The notes: a model not told the origin generated them from the letters alone. A stretch of 35,756 bases of DNA from Streptomyces hilarionis (GCF_024539675.1 NZ_JAHHIT010000097.1:1-35756), one strand, 5' to 3'. Positions 15,625 through 23,627 are shown, counted from the stretch's first letter. Made by a program: numbers and translations.

Positions 15625-16269
15625 TCAGCCCTCGAAGCCCTGGGAGCGCAGGATCTCGTCGATGCGGGTGCGGTGGGCCCTCTCCCAGTCGTCGAGGGTC
15701 TCGTCCGCCTCCTTGGCCAGCTTGGCCCGGGCTGCGGACAGCGCCTCCTCGGCGCGGCCGACGGGCACGACGACCACGCCCTCCTCGTCGGCGACGACCA
15801 CGTCACCGGCGTGCACGGCGACTCCGGCGACCCGCACCGGCGCGTTGAGCGGCTCGACCGCCTTCTTGCTCCCCGGAATGGGGATGACGCCCCGGGCGAA
15901 CACGGGGAAGCCCAGGTCCCGGACCTCGGCCAGGTCGCGGATGACCCCGTCGGTGACGAAGGCCGCGACGCCCCGGCGCTGGGCGACGGCGCACACGTTG
16001 CCTCCGGCGAGCGCGTAGTCCAGGTCGCCGGACTCCACGACGATGACCGCGCCCGGCTGCGCACGGTGGACGGCGGCGTGCAGCATGAGGTTGTCGCCGG
16101 GCGGGCACCGCACGGTGAACGCGGCCCCGGCCACGCGCGGGACCGGCGACCACAACGGGCGCACGCCGATGTCCATGACCTGCTCGCGGCCCACGACGTC
16201 GGCGAGCGTGGTGACCGGGATGTCGGCGAACGCGGCGGTCAGGTCGGTTGTTTCGGGGGCGTCCGTCAT
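15625..16269 (-). CDS. RraA-like protein (HMG/CHA aldolase - RraA family)
   Basis: A 214-residue member of the RraA fold. The active-site blocks of 4-hydroxy-4-methyl-2-oxoglutarate aldolases are present: PPGDN (56-60), GGN (89-91) and TDGVIRD (106-112) with R111 and D112, expected to bind pyruvate/oxaloacetate and the divalent metal. True E. coli-type RNase E inhibitors lack this catalytic set, so an aldolase or oxaloacetate decarboxylase role is more likely than RNase control. The ATG at 16269 has GAAGGAG 7 nt upstream; longer starts only add Pro/Arg-rich sequence. Upstream is a block of four 7-bp direct repeats. It is not in an obvious operon, so the physiological substrate is open. Confidence 0.85.
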   Translation of the reverse strand: MTDAPETTDLTAAFADIPVTTLADVVGREQVMDIGVRPLWSPVPRVAGAAFTVRCPPGDNLMLHAAVHRAQPGAVIVVESGDLDYALAGGNVCAVAQRRGVAAFVTDGVIRDLAEVRDLGFPVFARGVIPIPGSKKAVEPLNAPVRVAGVAVHAGDVVVADEEGVVVVPVGRAEEALSAARAKLAKEADETLDDWERAHRTRIDEILRSQGFEG

Positions 16270-16280
16270 GGTGGTCTCCT

Positions 16281-16308
16281 TCGACGGTCGAGTGTCGACG
16301 TTCGACGT
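16281..16308. repeat. Four tandem 7-bp repeats upstream of the RraA-like gene
   Basis: TCGACGG, TCGAGTG, TCGACGT and TCGACGT follow each other without gaps, 12 bp upstream of the ATG at 16269 and adjoining its ribosome site. They could be a regulator-binding array or part of the 5' leader. Confidence 0.5.
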
Positions 16309-16484
16309 CGGGGCTGGGCCGGCAGGTGCACCGATGATGGTGCCTGCCACCGGGCGGCCGGGGAAAGCGATCAAGGAGCCGACTTCGCGTCGTCCGGGGC
16401 GGCCGGCGACCGGCGGCCGCACGGCGCCGCCGGACCGGGGTCGCGGCGGCGGGAGCCGTCACGTGCGGTGCGCGGCGACGGGGG

Positions 16485-16937
16485 TCACGGTCGGGCGTAG
16501 GGCCTCGTGATGATCTCCATGTTGTGTCCGGACGGGTCGGCGAAGTAGGCGCCCCGACCACCGAACAGACGGTTGACGCGCCCCGGTTCGGTGTGGCCGG
16601 GATCCGCGTGGTAGGTGACTCCGACCGCTTCCAGACGGGCGATCATGGCGTCGAACCGCTCGTCCGGCACGAGGAAGGCGTAGTGCTGCGGCTGGATCGG
16701 CTCGTCGCGCTTCTCGTAGTAGTCGAGCGTGACGCCGTTGCCGAGGTCGAGGGGCAGGAACGGTCCGAAGGGGGCTCCGACGTGGAGCCCCAGGATCGCG
16801 GCGAGGAACTCGGCGGACAGCCGCCGGTCGCGGGCGTACACGGCCGTGTGGTTCAACTGGACGGCGTCGGGCGGCGTTTCGGGCTCGGGGGAGTGCTGCG
16901 CGGGCTCGGCACGGGTGTGGGCAGGGGGATGCGGCAT
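16485..16937 (-). CDS. VOC-superfamily (glyoxalase/dioxygenase-like) protein
   Basis: A 150-residue vicinal-oxygen-chelate protein. After a Pro/Glu-rich stretch of about 25 residues, the paired beta-alpha-beta-beta-beta modules start with LNHTAVYARD (H30, probable metal ligand) and continue with QPQHYAFLVPDERFD (a second His) and end with RGAYFADPSGHNMEII, where a terminal Glu usually completes the metal site. It may be a dioxygenase, isomerase or resistance protein; nothing nearby defines the substrate. The ATG at 16937 has GGAGA about 13 nt upstream, a rather long spacing. Confidence 0.8.
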   Translation of the reverse strand: MPHPPAHTRAEPAQHSPEPETPPDAVQLNHTAVYARDRRLSAEFLAAILGLHVGAPFGPFLPLDLGNGVTLDYYEKRDEPIQPQHYAFLVPDERFDAMIARLEAVGVTYHADPGHTEPGRVNRLFGGRGAYFADPSGHNMEIITRPYARP

Positions 16938-17249
16938 GGGTGGTGTGTCTCCGGTCGTGGATCCGCTGGGGTGGGGCGCCGCAGGGGCGCCGGGAGCAGG
17001 GACACGAAGACAGCGGCGGGCTTCTGGCCCGCCTCGCGCTCACGCCGAGGCCGGGACCCTCACTCGTGCGTGGCACATGGCCGACCCGGCAGTCACCCGA
17101 CCGACCCTAGTGACCGTCACGGGCGGGGGCAACACCGTTCGCGCTCGACGGCGGGCGGGGCGGGTCCCGTGCTCCGCGAAACGCGGTCGCCGTCGGGCGC
17201 GGCCGGTGGTTGCCATGTCCGGCATGGACACCGAGGGACGTCACGGCCG

Positions 17250-17480
17250 TCGTCCTCGCACGGGGAGGGGGCCGAGGGGCCGGCCGTCCGGATCGGCGCC
17301 CTCGTTCCGCCGACGCCTCCCGGCTGGGCCGAGACGGGCCGGCATCTGCTCGCCGGACGGGAGCCCGGCGTCCGCGAGGCCGGCGACGCCGGCGGGGTCG
17401 CCGGGCGGCCGTGGGAACCGGTCGTCCGTGACGGAGGCGGCGGGAGGGCCCGGGGCGCGGTCCCGTTCGGGGTCCGGGCG
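17250..17480 (+). pseudogene. Remnant of an amino-acid-type ABC substrate-binding protein
   Basis: The 582-bp interval 16938-17519 has no convincing intact gene. In frame with position 17250 the plus strand encodes VRIGALVPPTPPGW, then AGRHLLAG, then EAGDAGGVAGRPWEPVVRD. This closely resembles the N-terminus of periplasmic Leu/Ile/Val-type binding proteins, in which a line such as 'IGALVPLT..G' is followed by 'AVREVNDAGGIAGRPLELVVRD'. The resemblance stops near 17450 and the rest is Arg/Gly-rich; no start codon with a ribosome site precedes it. I read it as the decayed front end of a lost gene. The remainder of the interval shows nothing I can assign. Confidence 0.5.
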
Positions 17481-17519
17481 CCGCGTCCGGCCGGGGCGGC
17501 TGCGCGCGCGGCCGGCGGC

Positions 17520-18551
17520 TCAGGCCTCCTGCGGCGCGGTGACCGGCAGTTCGCCCGACCCCCGGACGATCAGCCGGGTGGGGACGGTGATGGTGCGGGC
17601 CCGGGAGCGGTCGCCGTCCAGCCGGGCCAGCGCGGTGGTCGCGGCCGTCCTGCCGAGTTCCTCCGGATCCTGTGCGACGACGCTGAGGGCGGGTTCGAGC
17701 GCCTCGGCGAGCGCGATGTCGTCGAAGGCGACGACGGCGACGTCCTTGCGCGCGCTGCGGGCCAGTTCGGCCACTATGCCCAGCGCCATGATGTTGTTGC
17801 CGGCGAAGAGGGCGGTGGGCGGATCGGGCAGGGCGAGGAGCCGGGCCGTCGCGGCCTCGGCGCCCCGCTGGTCGTGGGCGTTGGTGACGAGCGCCCGGTC
17901 GTGGGGGATGTCCGCTTCCTGGAGGGCGGAACGGTAGCCGGCCAGACGTTCGCGGCGGGTGTACAGCTTCGGGGGCAGGTCGCCGACGAAGCCGATGCGC
18001 CGGTGCCCGTGCGCGACGAGATGCGCGATGCCGTCGTGGGCTCCGGCACGGTTGGAGCTGACGATGTTGTCGGTGACGAGGCCGACTCCGGGCCGGTCGA
18101 GGAAGACGACGGGCAGGCCCGCCGTGCGGTGCGACTTCAGGTGCGCGTGGTCGGCGCCGACGGACGGCACCACGATGAGGATGCTGACGCGGCGGGCCAG
18201 GAACTTGTCCGTCAGGGCGCGTTCGCGGTCGGGTTCGTCGGCGGAGGAACCCATGAGCAGGGTCAGCCCGCGGTCGCGGACGGTGTCCTCGATGGACCGC
18301 GCGACGGCTCCGAAGAAGGGGTTGGCGAGGTCGGGGATGACCAGGCCGATGGTGGTGTCCGGGCCGCCGACGCGGATGTTGCGGGCCATCAGGTTCGGCT
18401 GGAAGCCCAGCTTGGCCACGGCGGCCAGTACCTGTTCCCTGGTCTGCGCGGAGGCGGGTCCGTCCTCGTTGAGGACCCGGGAGACCGTCTTGGCGCTGAC
18501 GCCCACTTCTCGGGCGACGTCGGCCAGGGTGGGGCGGCGGTTCGCTGCCAT
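17520..18551 (-). CDS. LacI-family transcriptional repressor
   Basis: A 343-residue sugar-responsive regulator. The N-terminal helix-turn-helix and hinge are textbook: TLADVAREVGVSAKTVSRVLN (about 8-28), then FQPNLMARNIRVG. The effector domain starts at TIGLVIPDLANPFFGAVAR and contains the GFVGD, FAGNN and VAFDD segments of the periplasmic-binding-protein fold. It is the last gene of a minus-strand set beginning with a sugar-binding lipoprotein, 76 bp after the ATPase gene. It very likely binds the TGTCATCG(A/T)TGACA palindromes at 21687-21716 and 22928-22941 and so controls the transporter, the PfkB kinase and the monooxygenase. No copy of the operator precedes the regulator gene itself. Confidence 0.92.
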   Translation of the reverse strand: MAANRRPTLADVAREVGVSAKTVSRVLNEDGPASAQTREQVLAAVAKLGFQPNLMARNIRVGGPDTTIGLVIPDLANPFFGAVARSIEDTVRDRGLTLLMGSSADEPDRERALTDKFLARRVSILIVVPSVGADHAHLKSHRTAGLPVVFLDRPGVGLVTDNIVSSNRAGAHDGIAHLVAHGHRRIGFVGDLPPKLYTRRERLAGYRSALQEADIPHDRALVTNAHDQRGAEAATARLLALPDPPTALFAGNNIMALGIVAELARSARKDVAVVAFDDIALAEALEPALSVVAQDPEELGRTAATTALARLDGDRSRARTITVPTRLIVRGSGELPVTAPQEA

Positions 18552-18580
18552 GGAGGAAACCGTCTCCTGAGGGCTCTCGG

Positions 18581-18604
18581 TTCCGGCCGCGGCCTCGGCC
18601 GGAA
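18581..18604. terminator. Intergenic hairpin between ATPase and LacI genes
   Basis: TTCCGGCC (18581-18588) pairs with GGCCGGAA (18597-18604) around 8 nt. It may weaken read-through from the transporter genes into the regulator gene. Confidence 0.4.
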
Positions 18605-18627
18605 ACTGTGAGAGCGGGGTCGAGCTG

Positions 18628-19464
18628 TCAGGTGGCCTGGACTCCGGCGGCCTTGGCGGCCTCGGAATCCGCTACGACAGTATCTCCGGCCGCGTCGACG
18701 GTGAGAGCGCCGGTCATGATGGCGACGACCTCGGCCATGGAGTAGTCGGACGGCTTGATCACGGCGGCTCGCCGGCCCAGCCGGTGCACGTGGACGCGGT
18801 CGGCGATCTCGAAGACGTGCGGCATGTTGTGGCTGATGAGGACGACCGGCATGCCCTTGTCGCGGACCCGGCGGATGAGGTCCAGGACCTGACCCGACTC
18901 CTTGACGCCGAGCGCGGCGGTGGGTTCGTCCATCACGACGACCGAGCGCGCCCAGGCCACGGAACGGGCGACCGCCACGGCCTGGCGCTGTCCGCCGGAG
19001 AGCGTCTCCACCGACTGCGTCAGCGAGCGCAGGCCGATCTTGAGGTCGGCCATGTGCTCCGCCGCCTCCTGGCGCATGCGCTTCTTGTCGAGCATGCGGA
19101 AGACGCTGCCCAGGACGCCCGGCCGGCGCAGTTCGCGGCCGAGGAACATGTTCGAGGCGATGTCCATGGAGGCGGCGACGGCCAGGTCCTGGTAGACGGT
19201 CTCGATACCGTGCGCGCGTGCGCTCTGCGGGCCGGAGAAGGCGATGGGCTCGCCGTTGAGGCGTATCTCGCCGGCGTCGGGGGTCACCGCGCCGGTGAGC
19301 GCCTTGATGAGGCTGGTCTTGCCGGCGCCGTTGTCGCCGATGACGGCGAGGACCTCACCGGGCATCAGGTCGAAGTCGGCGCCGTCGATGGCGGTGACGT
19401 GTCCGTACCGCTTGACCAGACCGCGGGCCTGCAACACGGGCGTGGGGGAGGAGGGGGCGCTCAT
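18628..19464 (-). CDS. Sugar ABC transporter, ATP-binding protein (single-domain)
   Basis: A 278-residue ATPase that powers sugar import. Motifs: Walker A GDNGAGKTS (43-51), signature LSGGQRQ (155-161), Walker B VVVMDE (175-180) and H-loop H212 (LISHN). It has one nucleotide-binding domain, unlike the double-length RbsA/XylG ATPases; this matches the FrcA (fructose) type, as does the gene order binding protein, permease, ATPase. Its ATG overlaps the permease stop as ATGA, so translation is coupled. A segment after the signature region (VHVHRLGRRAAVIKPSDYSMAEVVAIMTG) is the usual C-terminal end of CUT2-family ATPases. The sugar is inferred only from these parallels. Confidence 0.92.
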   Translation of the reverse strand: MSAPSSPTPVLQARGLVKRYGHVTAIDGADFDLMPGEVLAVIGDNGAGKTSLIKALTGAVTPDAGEIRLNGEPIAFSGPQSARAHGIETVYQDLAVAASMDIASNMFLGRELRRPGVLGSVFRMLDKKRMRQEAAEHMADLKIGLRSLTQSVETLSGGQRQAVAVARSVAWARSVVVMDEPTAALGVKESGQVLDLIRRVRDKGMPVVLISHNMPHVFEIADRVHVHRLGRRAAVIKPSDYSMAEVVAIMTGALTVDAAGDTVVADSEAAKAAGVQAT

Positions 19465-20456
19465 CGGGCCTTCTTCCGGGAGATCTGGTCGACGGTCACC
19501 GCGAGGATCACCAGGATGCCGGTGATCAGGGTCTGGTAGATGGAGGCGACGCCCATCAGCTGAAGGCCGTTGCGGAACACGCCCACGATGAGGACGCCGA
19601 TGAAGGTGCCCAGGACGGAACCGCGCCCGCCGAAGAGGCTGGTGCCGCCGAGCACCACGGCGGTGATGCTGTCGAGGTTGTCGGTCTGACCGGCCTGCGG
19701 GTCGCCGACCCCGGTGCGGGAGATGAGCAGCAGGGCGGCGACGCCGTAGAGGAGGCCGGCCACCGTGTAGACGCCGATGGTGAGGCGGGAGGTGCGGATG
19801 CCGTTCAGCCGGGCGGCCTCGGCGCTGTTGCCGAGGGCGTAGACGTGCCGGCCCCAGCCGGTGCTGCTCAACGCGTAGGCCAGCAGCAGGAACAGGGCGA
19901 TGGTGACCAGGGAGCCGTAGGTGATGTCCGTGTGCCCCATCGGGAACGTCTCGCCGAGGGCGGTCAGCGGGCCGGGCAGGTTGGTGACCGTCTGCTCCGC
20001 GGAGTAGATGTGGGTCAGGGCGAACGCCACGTTGAGCATGCCGAGGGTCACGATGAACGGCGGCAGCGGGATCTTCTGCACGAGCAGTCCGTTGAGCAGC
20101 CCGAAGCCTCCGCAGACGCCCAGGCCGAGCGCGATCGCCACGAGCGGCGGCATGGAGCCCTCGGCCGCCGTCTTGGCGATCACGATGCTGCCGAAGGCCA
20201 TCACCGCCCCGCACGACAGGTCGATCCCCGCCGTGAGGATGATCAGGGTCTGCCCGATGGCGAGGGTGCCCACGACCATGACCTGCTGCACGATCAGGGA
20301 GAAGTTCCCGCCGGTCAGGAACTGGTCGGTCGAGAAGGAGAAGAAGGCGCAGGCCAGCAGGAGGGCGGCCAGGGGTCCGGTGGTCGGCGCCGTGAGCAGT
20401 CTGCGGGCCGTGGTCGGCGCTTTGAGCTCCGAGTACGGCGTGGTCGTGGCTGTCAT
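19461..20456 (-). CDS. Sugar ABC transporter permease (CUT2/RbsC-like)
   Basis: A 331-residue integral membrane subunit with 8-10 predicted helices. Family marks are GQTLIILTAGIDLSCGAVMA (about 72-91), PPFIVTLGMLN, TGWGRHVYALGNSAEAARLNGI (the cytoplasmic loop that docks on the ATPase) and LGGTSLFGGRGSVLGT. It would form a homodimeric channel with the downstream single-domain ATPase. Translation ends in an ATGA overlap with that gene. It is separated from the binding-protein gene by 152 bp containing a strong hairpin, which should lower its expression relative to the binding protein. Confidence 0.92.
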   Translation of the reverse strand: MTATTTPYSELKAPTTARRLLTAPTTGPLAALLLACAFFSFSTDQFLTGGNFSLIVQQVMVVGTLAIGQTLIILTAGIDLSCGAVMAFGSIVIAKTAAEGSMPPLVAIALGLGVCGGFGLLNGLLVQKIPLPPFIVTLGMLNVAFALTHIYSAEQTVTNLPGPLTALGETFPMGHTDITYGSLVTIALFLLLAYALSSTGWGRHVYALGNSAEAARLNGIRTSRLTIGVYTVAGLLYGVAALLLISRTGVGDPQAGQTDNLDSITAVVLGGTSLFGGRGSVLGTFIGVLIVGVFRNGLQLMGVASIYQTLITGILVILAVTVDQISRKKAR

Positions 20457-20528
20457 GCGAAGTCCTTGTCGGAAGACAGATGTCCGGGGCGAAGGACGAG
20501 GGCCGGAGCCCTCGCCGCCGGGACGAGG

Positions 20529-20569
20529 GGGGCGGTCGTGCCCGCTCGGGGAGGTGGGCCGACCGCCCC
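20529..20569 (-). terminator. Intercistronic hairpin (partial terminator or RNA stabiliser)
   Basis: GGGGCGGTCG (20529-20538) pairs perfectly with CGACCGCCCC (20560-20569); the 21-nt loop can form a further GCCC/GGGC stem. It lies between the binding-protein and permease genes, the usual place for a structure that gives excess binding protein over membrane subunits. Confidence 0.6.
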
Positions 20570-20608
20570 GCCTGGGGCAGTGACGGTGTCGTGCGGTCCG
20601 GGCCGGGC

Positions 20609-21625
20609 TCAGCCCCAGCAGTTCTCCAGGCCGTAGGCGGTGTCCTTCGACGTGACCCCGGCCTGTGCCTTGTCGGTGATCAGGGTGACGCCGGTGTCGG
20701 TGTAACCGGAGGCCTTCTTGCCGTCCTTGGCGTAGGTCACGACGGCCTTGACGCCCTCGGCGGCCATCTTCAGCGGGTACTGCTGCGAGGTCGCGGCGAT
20801 CTTGCCGTCCTTGACGGCCTGGGTGCCGGTGCAGCCGCCGTCCACGGAGACGATCAGCACGTCCTTCTCGCGGCCCTTGGCCTTCAGCGCGGTGAAGGCG
20901 CCGAGCGCCGCCGGCTCGTTGATGGTGTAGACGACGTTGATGTCGGGTGACTTCTGGAGGCAGTTCTCCATCGCGGTCTGCCCCTTGGCCTGGTCGCCGC
21001 CGGTGTCCTGGGCGCACACGACGTCCTTGTCGGTGGCCCCGAAGCCCTTGAGGAAACCGTTGTGCCGCTGGACGCCGACGGAGACGCCGGGAGCCAGGTC
21101 GAGGGCGGCGATCTTCGCCGTCTTGCCCTTCATGGCGGCCTTGGCGTACTCGCCGATCAGCTGGCCGGCCTTGAGGTTGTCGGTGGCGAACAGCGCGTCG
21201 ACGGCGCTCTCCGGCTCGGTGGGGGTGTCGAGCGCGATGACCAGGACGCCCTTGGCACGGGCCTTCTGGATCGCCGGCACGATCGCCTTCGAGTCGCTCG
21301 GGGTGATCAGGATGCCCTTGACCCCGGCGGCGACCATGTTCTCGATGGCGGTGACCTGGCCGGCGTTGTCCCCGTCGAACTTGCCCGCGGCGGTGGACAG
21401 TTCGGCGCCGTTCTCCTTGGCGGCCTTCTCGGCGCCCTCCTTCATCTTCACGAAGAACGGGTTGGTGTCGGTCTTGGTGATCAGACCGACCTTCACGCTG
21501 CCCGAACCGGAACCGGAGGAGCCCGAACCGGAACCGGACCCGCAGGCCGTCAGGGTGAGGGCGGCGACGCCCGTGACCGCGGCTGCTCTGAGGAGGGAGG
21601 AGGACAGGCGAGTGGTGCGAGACAT
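20609..21625 (-). CDS. Sugar ABC transporter, lipoprotein substrate-binding protein
   Basis: A 338-residue lipid-anchored binding protein, the first gene of the transporter operon. The signal ends in the lipobox LTAC with C28 as the lipidated residue, followed by a Gly/Ser linker. The mature part is a ribose-type (Peripla_BP_4) fold: VGLITKTDTNPFFVKMKEGA, VAAGVKGILITPSDSKAI, GVLVIALDTPTEP, ALFATDNLKAGQL and YTINEPAALG. The ATG at 21625 has AGGAG 7 nt upstream; an ATG 30 nt further up would lengthen the signal without benefit. Two LacI-type operators lie about 60-90 bp upstream. Together with the single-domain ATPase and PfkB kinase the set resembles fructose (Frc) systems, but ribose or another sugar is possible. 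Confidence 0.93.
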   Translation of the reverse strand: MSRTTRLSSSLLRAAAVTGVAALTLTACGSGSGSGSSGSGSGSVKVGLITKTDTNPFFVKMKEGAEKAAKENGAELSTAAGKFDGDNAGQVTAIENMVAAGVKGILITPSDSKAIVPAIQKARAKGVLVIALDTPTEPESAVDALFATDNLKAGQLIGEYAKAAMKGKTAKIAALDLAPGVSVGVQRHNGFLKGFGATDKDVVCAQDTGGDQAKGQTAMENCLQKSPDINVVYTINEPAALGAFTALKAKGREKDVLIVSVDGGCTGTQAVKDGKIAATSQQYPLKMAAEGVKAVVTYAKDGKKASGYTDTGVTLITDKAQAGVTSKDTAYGLENCWG

Positions 21626-21686
21626 GATCGACTCCTGTGGGATAGCGGGCGGCACGGGGGCGGGTACGGGTGGGTGCCGTCCCGGG

Positions 21687-21716
21687 TGTCATCGTTGACT
21701 TATGTCATCGTTGACA
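21687..21716. promoter_or_regulatory. Two tandem LacI-type operators in the divergent transporter/kinase spacer
   Basis: TGTCATCGTTGACT (21687-21700) and TGTCATCGTTGACA (21703-21716) are near-perfect palindromes spaced 16 bp centre to centre with the same orientation. The second includes TTGACA (21711-21716), a possible -35 for the kinase gene. A third copy lies at 22928-22941. They are the expected targets of the LacI protein at 17520-18551. Confidence 0.7.
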
Positions 21717-21882
21717 CCGCCTGGCGAGGATGATGGACTCCGGATCCCGGCAACGTCAATGCCTTCCACTCGTCACAAATCGGCAACGTCCGCAGCCGCC
21801 GCCTCCGCGCAGCCGGTCAGGGGCCGTGTCGTCGCACCGCCCCTCGCCCGGTCTTTCCGAGCCTTTCGAGAGAGAGCAGCCC

Positions 21883-22845
21883 ATGAACCCGCGTCAGATC
21901 ACCGTGCTGGGAGAGTGCGTCGCGGACGCCTTCACCGAAGCGGCGCCCGCCGCGAACGAGCTCGCGCTGCGGGTGCTCCCCGGCGGCGGACCCGCGAACA
22001 CGGCTGTCGCCCTGGCCCGGCTCGGCACACCGTCCCGCTTCCTCGCGCGCCTGTCCTCCGACGTCTTCGGCCGCCTGTTCCGGGCCCACCTGGAGGCGTC
22101 CGGCGTCGACCTGTCGTACGCCGTCGACGCCGCCGAGCCCAGCACGCTGGCAGTGGCCGAACTCGACCCCGCGGGACAGGCCGCGTTCTCCTTCCACGCC
22201 CAGAACACGGCCGACTGGCAGTGGACGCCTGCGGAGCTGGCGCGGGTCGACCTGTCCGGCACGGCCTGTGTGCACACCGGCTCCCTGGCTCTGATCCGCG
22301 AACCCGGCGGAGCGGTGGTCGAGGAGTTCCTGGCGGCCGCGGCCCCGCGGGCCACCGTCAGCGTCGACCCCAACGTCCGGCCCCTGCTGGTGCGCCCCGA
22401 GGCCTACCGCGCCCGGCTCGCCCGCTGGTGCGCCCTCGCCGACGTCCTGCGGCTGAGCGCGGACGACCTCGAGCTCCTGCTGCCCGGCGTGGCGCCCGAG
22501 AAGGCCTGCGATCTCTGGCATGCCGCGGGAGCGCGGCTCGTCGTGATCACCCTGGGCTCCGACGGCGCCCTGGCCTCGCTCGACGGCGAGCGGGCGCGGG
22601 TGCCCGCGGTGACCGCGCGGGTCGTCGACACGGTCGGGGCCGGCGACTCCTTCACCGCGGGGCTGCTGCACAGCCTGGACGCCCAGGGGCACCTCGGCGG
22701 CCGACTGGACGGCCTCGGTCTCGACGAGGTCGTGGCGGCCTGCGGGTTCGGCGCCCAGGTGGCCGCACTGACCTGCTCGGTCGCCGGCCCCAACCCGCCC
22801 TGGCGGGACGAGCTGGCACGGCTCGCCCCGGCCGGCGGGGTCTGA
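21883..22845 (+). CDS. PfkB-family carbohydrate kinase
   Basis: A 320-residue ribokinase/fructokinase-type enzyme that would phosphorylate the imported sugar with ATP. Both PfkB signatures are present: the N-terminal PGGGPANTAVALARLG (about 33-48) and the C-terminal DTVGAGDSFTAG (249-260), whose GAGD supplies the anion hole and catalytic base D255. ITLGSDGAL is the ATP-binding strand. It is divergent from the transporter operon and shares its operators, so transport and first metabolic step are co-controlled. The start at 21883 follows a GAGAGAG purine run. A perfect hairpin follows the stop codon. Fructose is a reasonable guess for the substrate given the Frc-like transporter. Confidence 0.92.
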   Translation: MNPRQITVLGECVADAFTEAAPAANELALRVLPGGGPANTAVALARLGTPSRFLARLSSDVFGRLFRAHLEASGVDLSYAVDAAEPSTLAVAELDPAGQAAFSFHAQNTADWQWTPAELARVDLSGTACVHTGSLALIREPGGAVVEEFLAAAAPRATVSVDPNVRPLLVRPEAYRARLARWCALADVLRLSADDLELLLPGVAPEKACDLWHAAGARLVVITLGSDGALASLDGERARVPAVTARVVDTVGAGDSFTAGLLHSLDAQGHLGGRLDGLGLDEVVAACGFGAQVAALTCSVAGPNPPWRDELARLAPAGGV

Positions 22846-22853
22846 CGGCCCGG

Positions 22854-22881
22854 GCGGACCCGCACCGGCCGGCGGGTCCGC
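22854..22881 (+). terminator. Terminator after the PfkB kinase gene
   Basis: GCGGACCCG (22854-22862) pairs perfectly with CGGGTCCGC (22873-22881) around a 10-nt loop, starting 9 bp after the stop codon. Confidence 0.6.
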
Positions 22882-22885
22882 GCCG

Positions 22886-22941
22886 TTGACTCCCGCGCGG
22901 CCTTGCGCCCATGATCGGGCCGGTCGATGTCATCGATGACA
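22886..22941 (+). promoter_or_regulatory. Promoter of the ABM monooxygenase gene with downstream LacI-type operator
   Basis: TTGACT (22886-22891) and CATGAT (22910-22915) with an 18-bp spacer place +1 near 22921. The perfect palindrome TGTCATCGATGACA (22928-22941) begins just after it, a classic repression position, and is the same site as the two in the sugar transporter spacer. Confidence 0.65.
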
Positions 22942-23050
22942 CCCGTCGACGACGACAGCGCCGGCCGCGAGAAGCGAGGTTCCCGGCGTCCGGCCCGGGA
23001 CGCCTGTTCTGCCGACCCGCCCGCATCCCCACCAGCGAGGACACGACGCC

Positions 23051-23356
23051 ATGACCAAGACCCTGCTCGCCGAGTTCACCGCCCGCGAGGGCGCCCGGGA
23101 CGAGGTCGCCCGCCTGATCGGCGAGTACGCCCGCAAGGTGCGCGAGGAAGAGGGCAACATCGCCTTCGACGTCTACACCAAGGACGCCGCCCCCCGCGCC
23201 TTCTGGATCTTCGAGGCGTACCGGGACGAGGACGCCTTCAAGGCGCACCTGAACGCCCCGTACGGCGGGCCCTTCAACGCGGCCCTCGTCCCGCTGATCG
23301 AAGAGGACGCCTCCGTGCTGACGTTCCTGAACCCGCTGGCCGCCTCGACGGCGTGA
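23051..23356 (+). CDS. ABM-family (antibiotic biosynthesis monooxygenase-like) small protein
   Basis: A 101-residue dimeric alpha/beta-barrel protein of the ABM superfamily, such as YgiN-like quinol monooxygenases. The pattern TLLAEFTAREGARDEV, EEGNIAFDVYTKDAAPRAFWIFEAYRDEDAFKAHL is typical: the first strand, the helix, the 'NI.FDVY' strand and the 'FW.FE.Y.D..AF..H' core. Such proteins act without a cofactor on quinols, or isomerise sugar derivatives: relatives of this size include the LsrG and rhamnose-mutarotase-like group. Because its promoter carries the sugar regulon's operator, a role on a sugar or sugar-phosphate is plausible. The ATG at 23051 follows GCGAGGAC. Confidence 0.83.
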   Translation: MTKTLLAEFTAREGARDEVARLIGEYARKVREEEGNIAFDVYTKDAAPRAFWIFEAYRDEDAFKAHLNAPYGGPFNAALVPLIEEDASVLTFLNPLAASTA

Positions 23357-23531
23357 CGGGTGGTCGAGGCGGCCAGCAAGCGGCCCGTGACTCGCAGCCC
23401 GTGGCCCACGGCCGTCCGCCCGCAGTCTCGCAGTCCACAGCCCGCGGTCCGCAGTCCGCTGCGGGCCGCCGTGCCGCCCGCGGTGGGGTGCCGATCGCGC
23501 CTCGCGCTCGGCTCTCCGTTTGCCGGTCCCT

Positions 23532-23587
23532 GGCGCGACGGCGCGACGGCGCGACGGCGCGGTGGCGCGGTGGCGCGGTGGCACGAC
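23532..23587. repeat. Seven tandem 8-bp repeats in a 306-bp gene-free gap
   Basis: GGCGCGAC x3, GGCGCGGT x3 and GGCACGAC follow without interruption. The gap 23357-23662 also has looser GCAGTCC/CCGCAG-type repetition at 23395-23470, and the YqeY promoter at its right end; I see no gene in it. An 8-bp period would shift the frame, which argues against coding. Confidence 0.7.
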
Positions 23588-23627
23588 CGCCGGCGGCGAC
23601 GCCCCGTCCGCCTGCGGACATATCCCG

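Noticed and set aside
15625..16269. RNase E inhibitor RraA
   Set aside because: The aldolase active-site residues (GGN, TDGVIRD) are intact, so an enzymatic role is more likely than RNase regulation.
17040..17231. Possible 63-residue minus-strand gene in the VOC-LacI gap
   Set aside because: It is Arg-rich, lacks a ribosome site and matches no family pattern; the opposite strand holds the binding-protein remnant.
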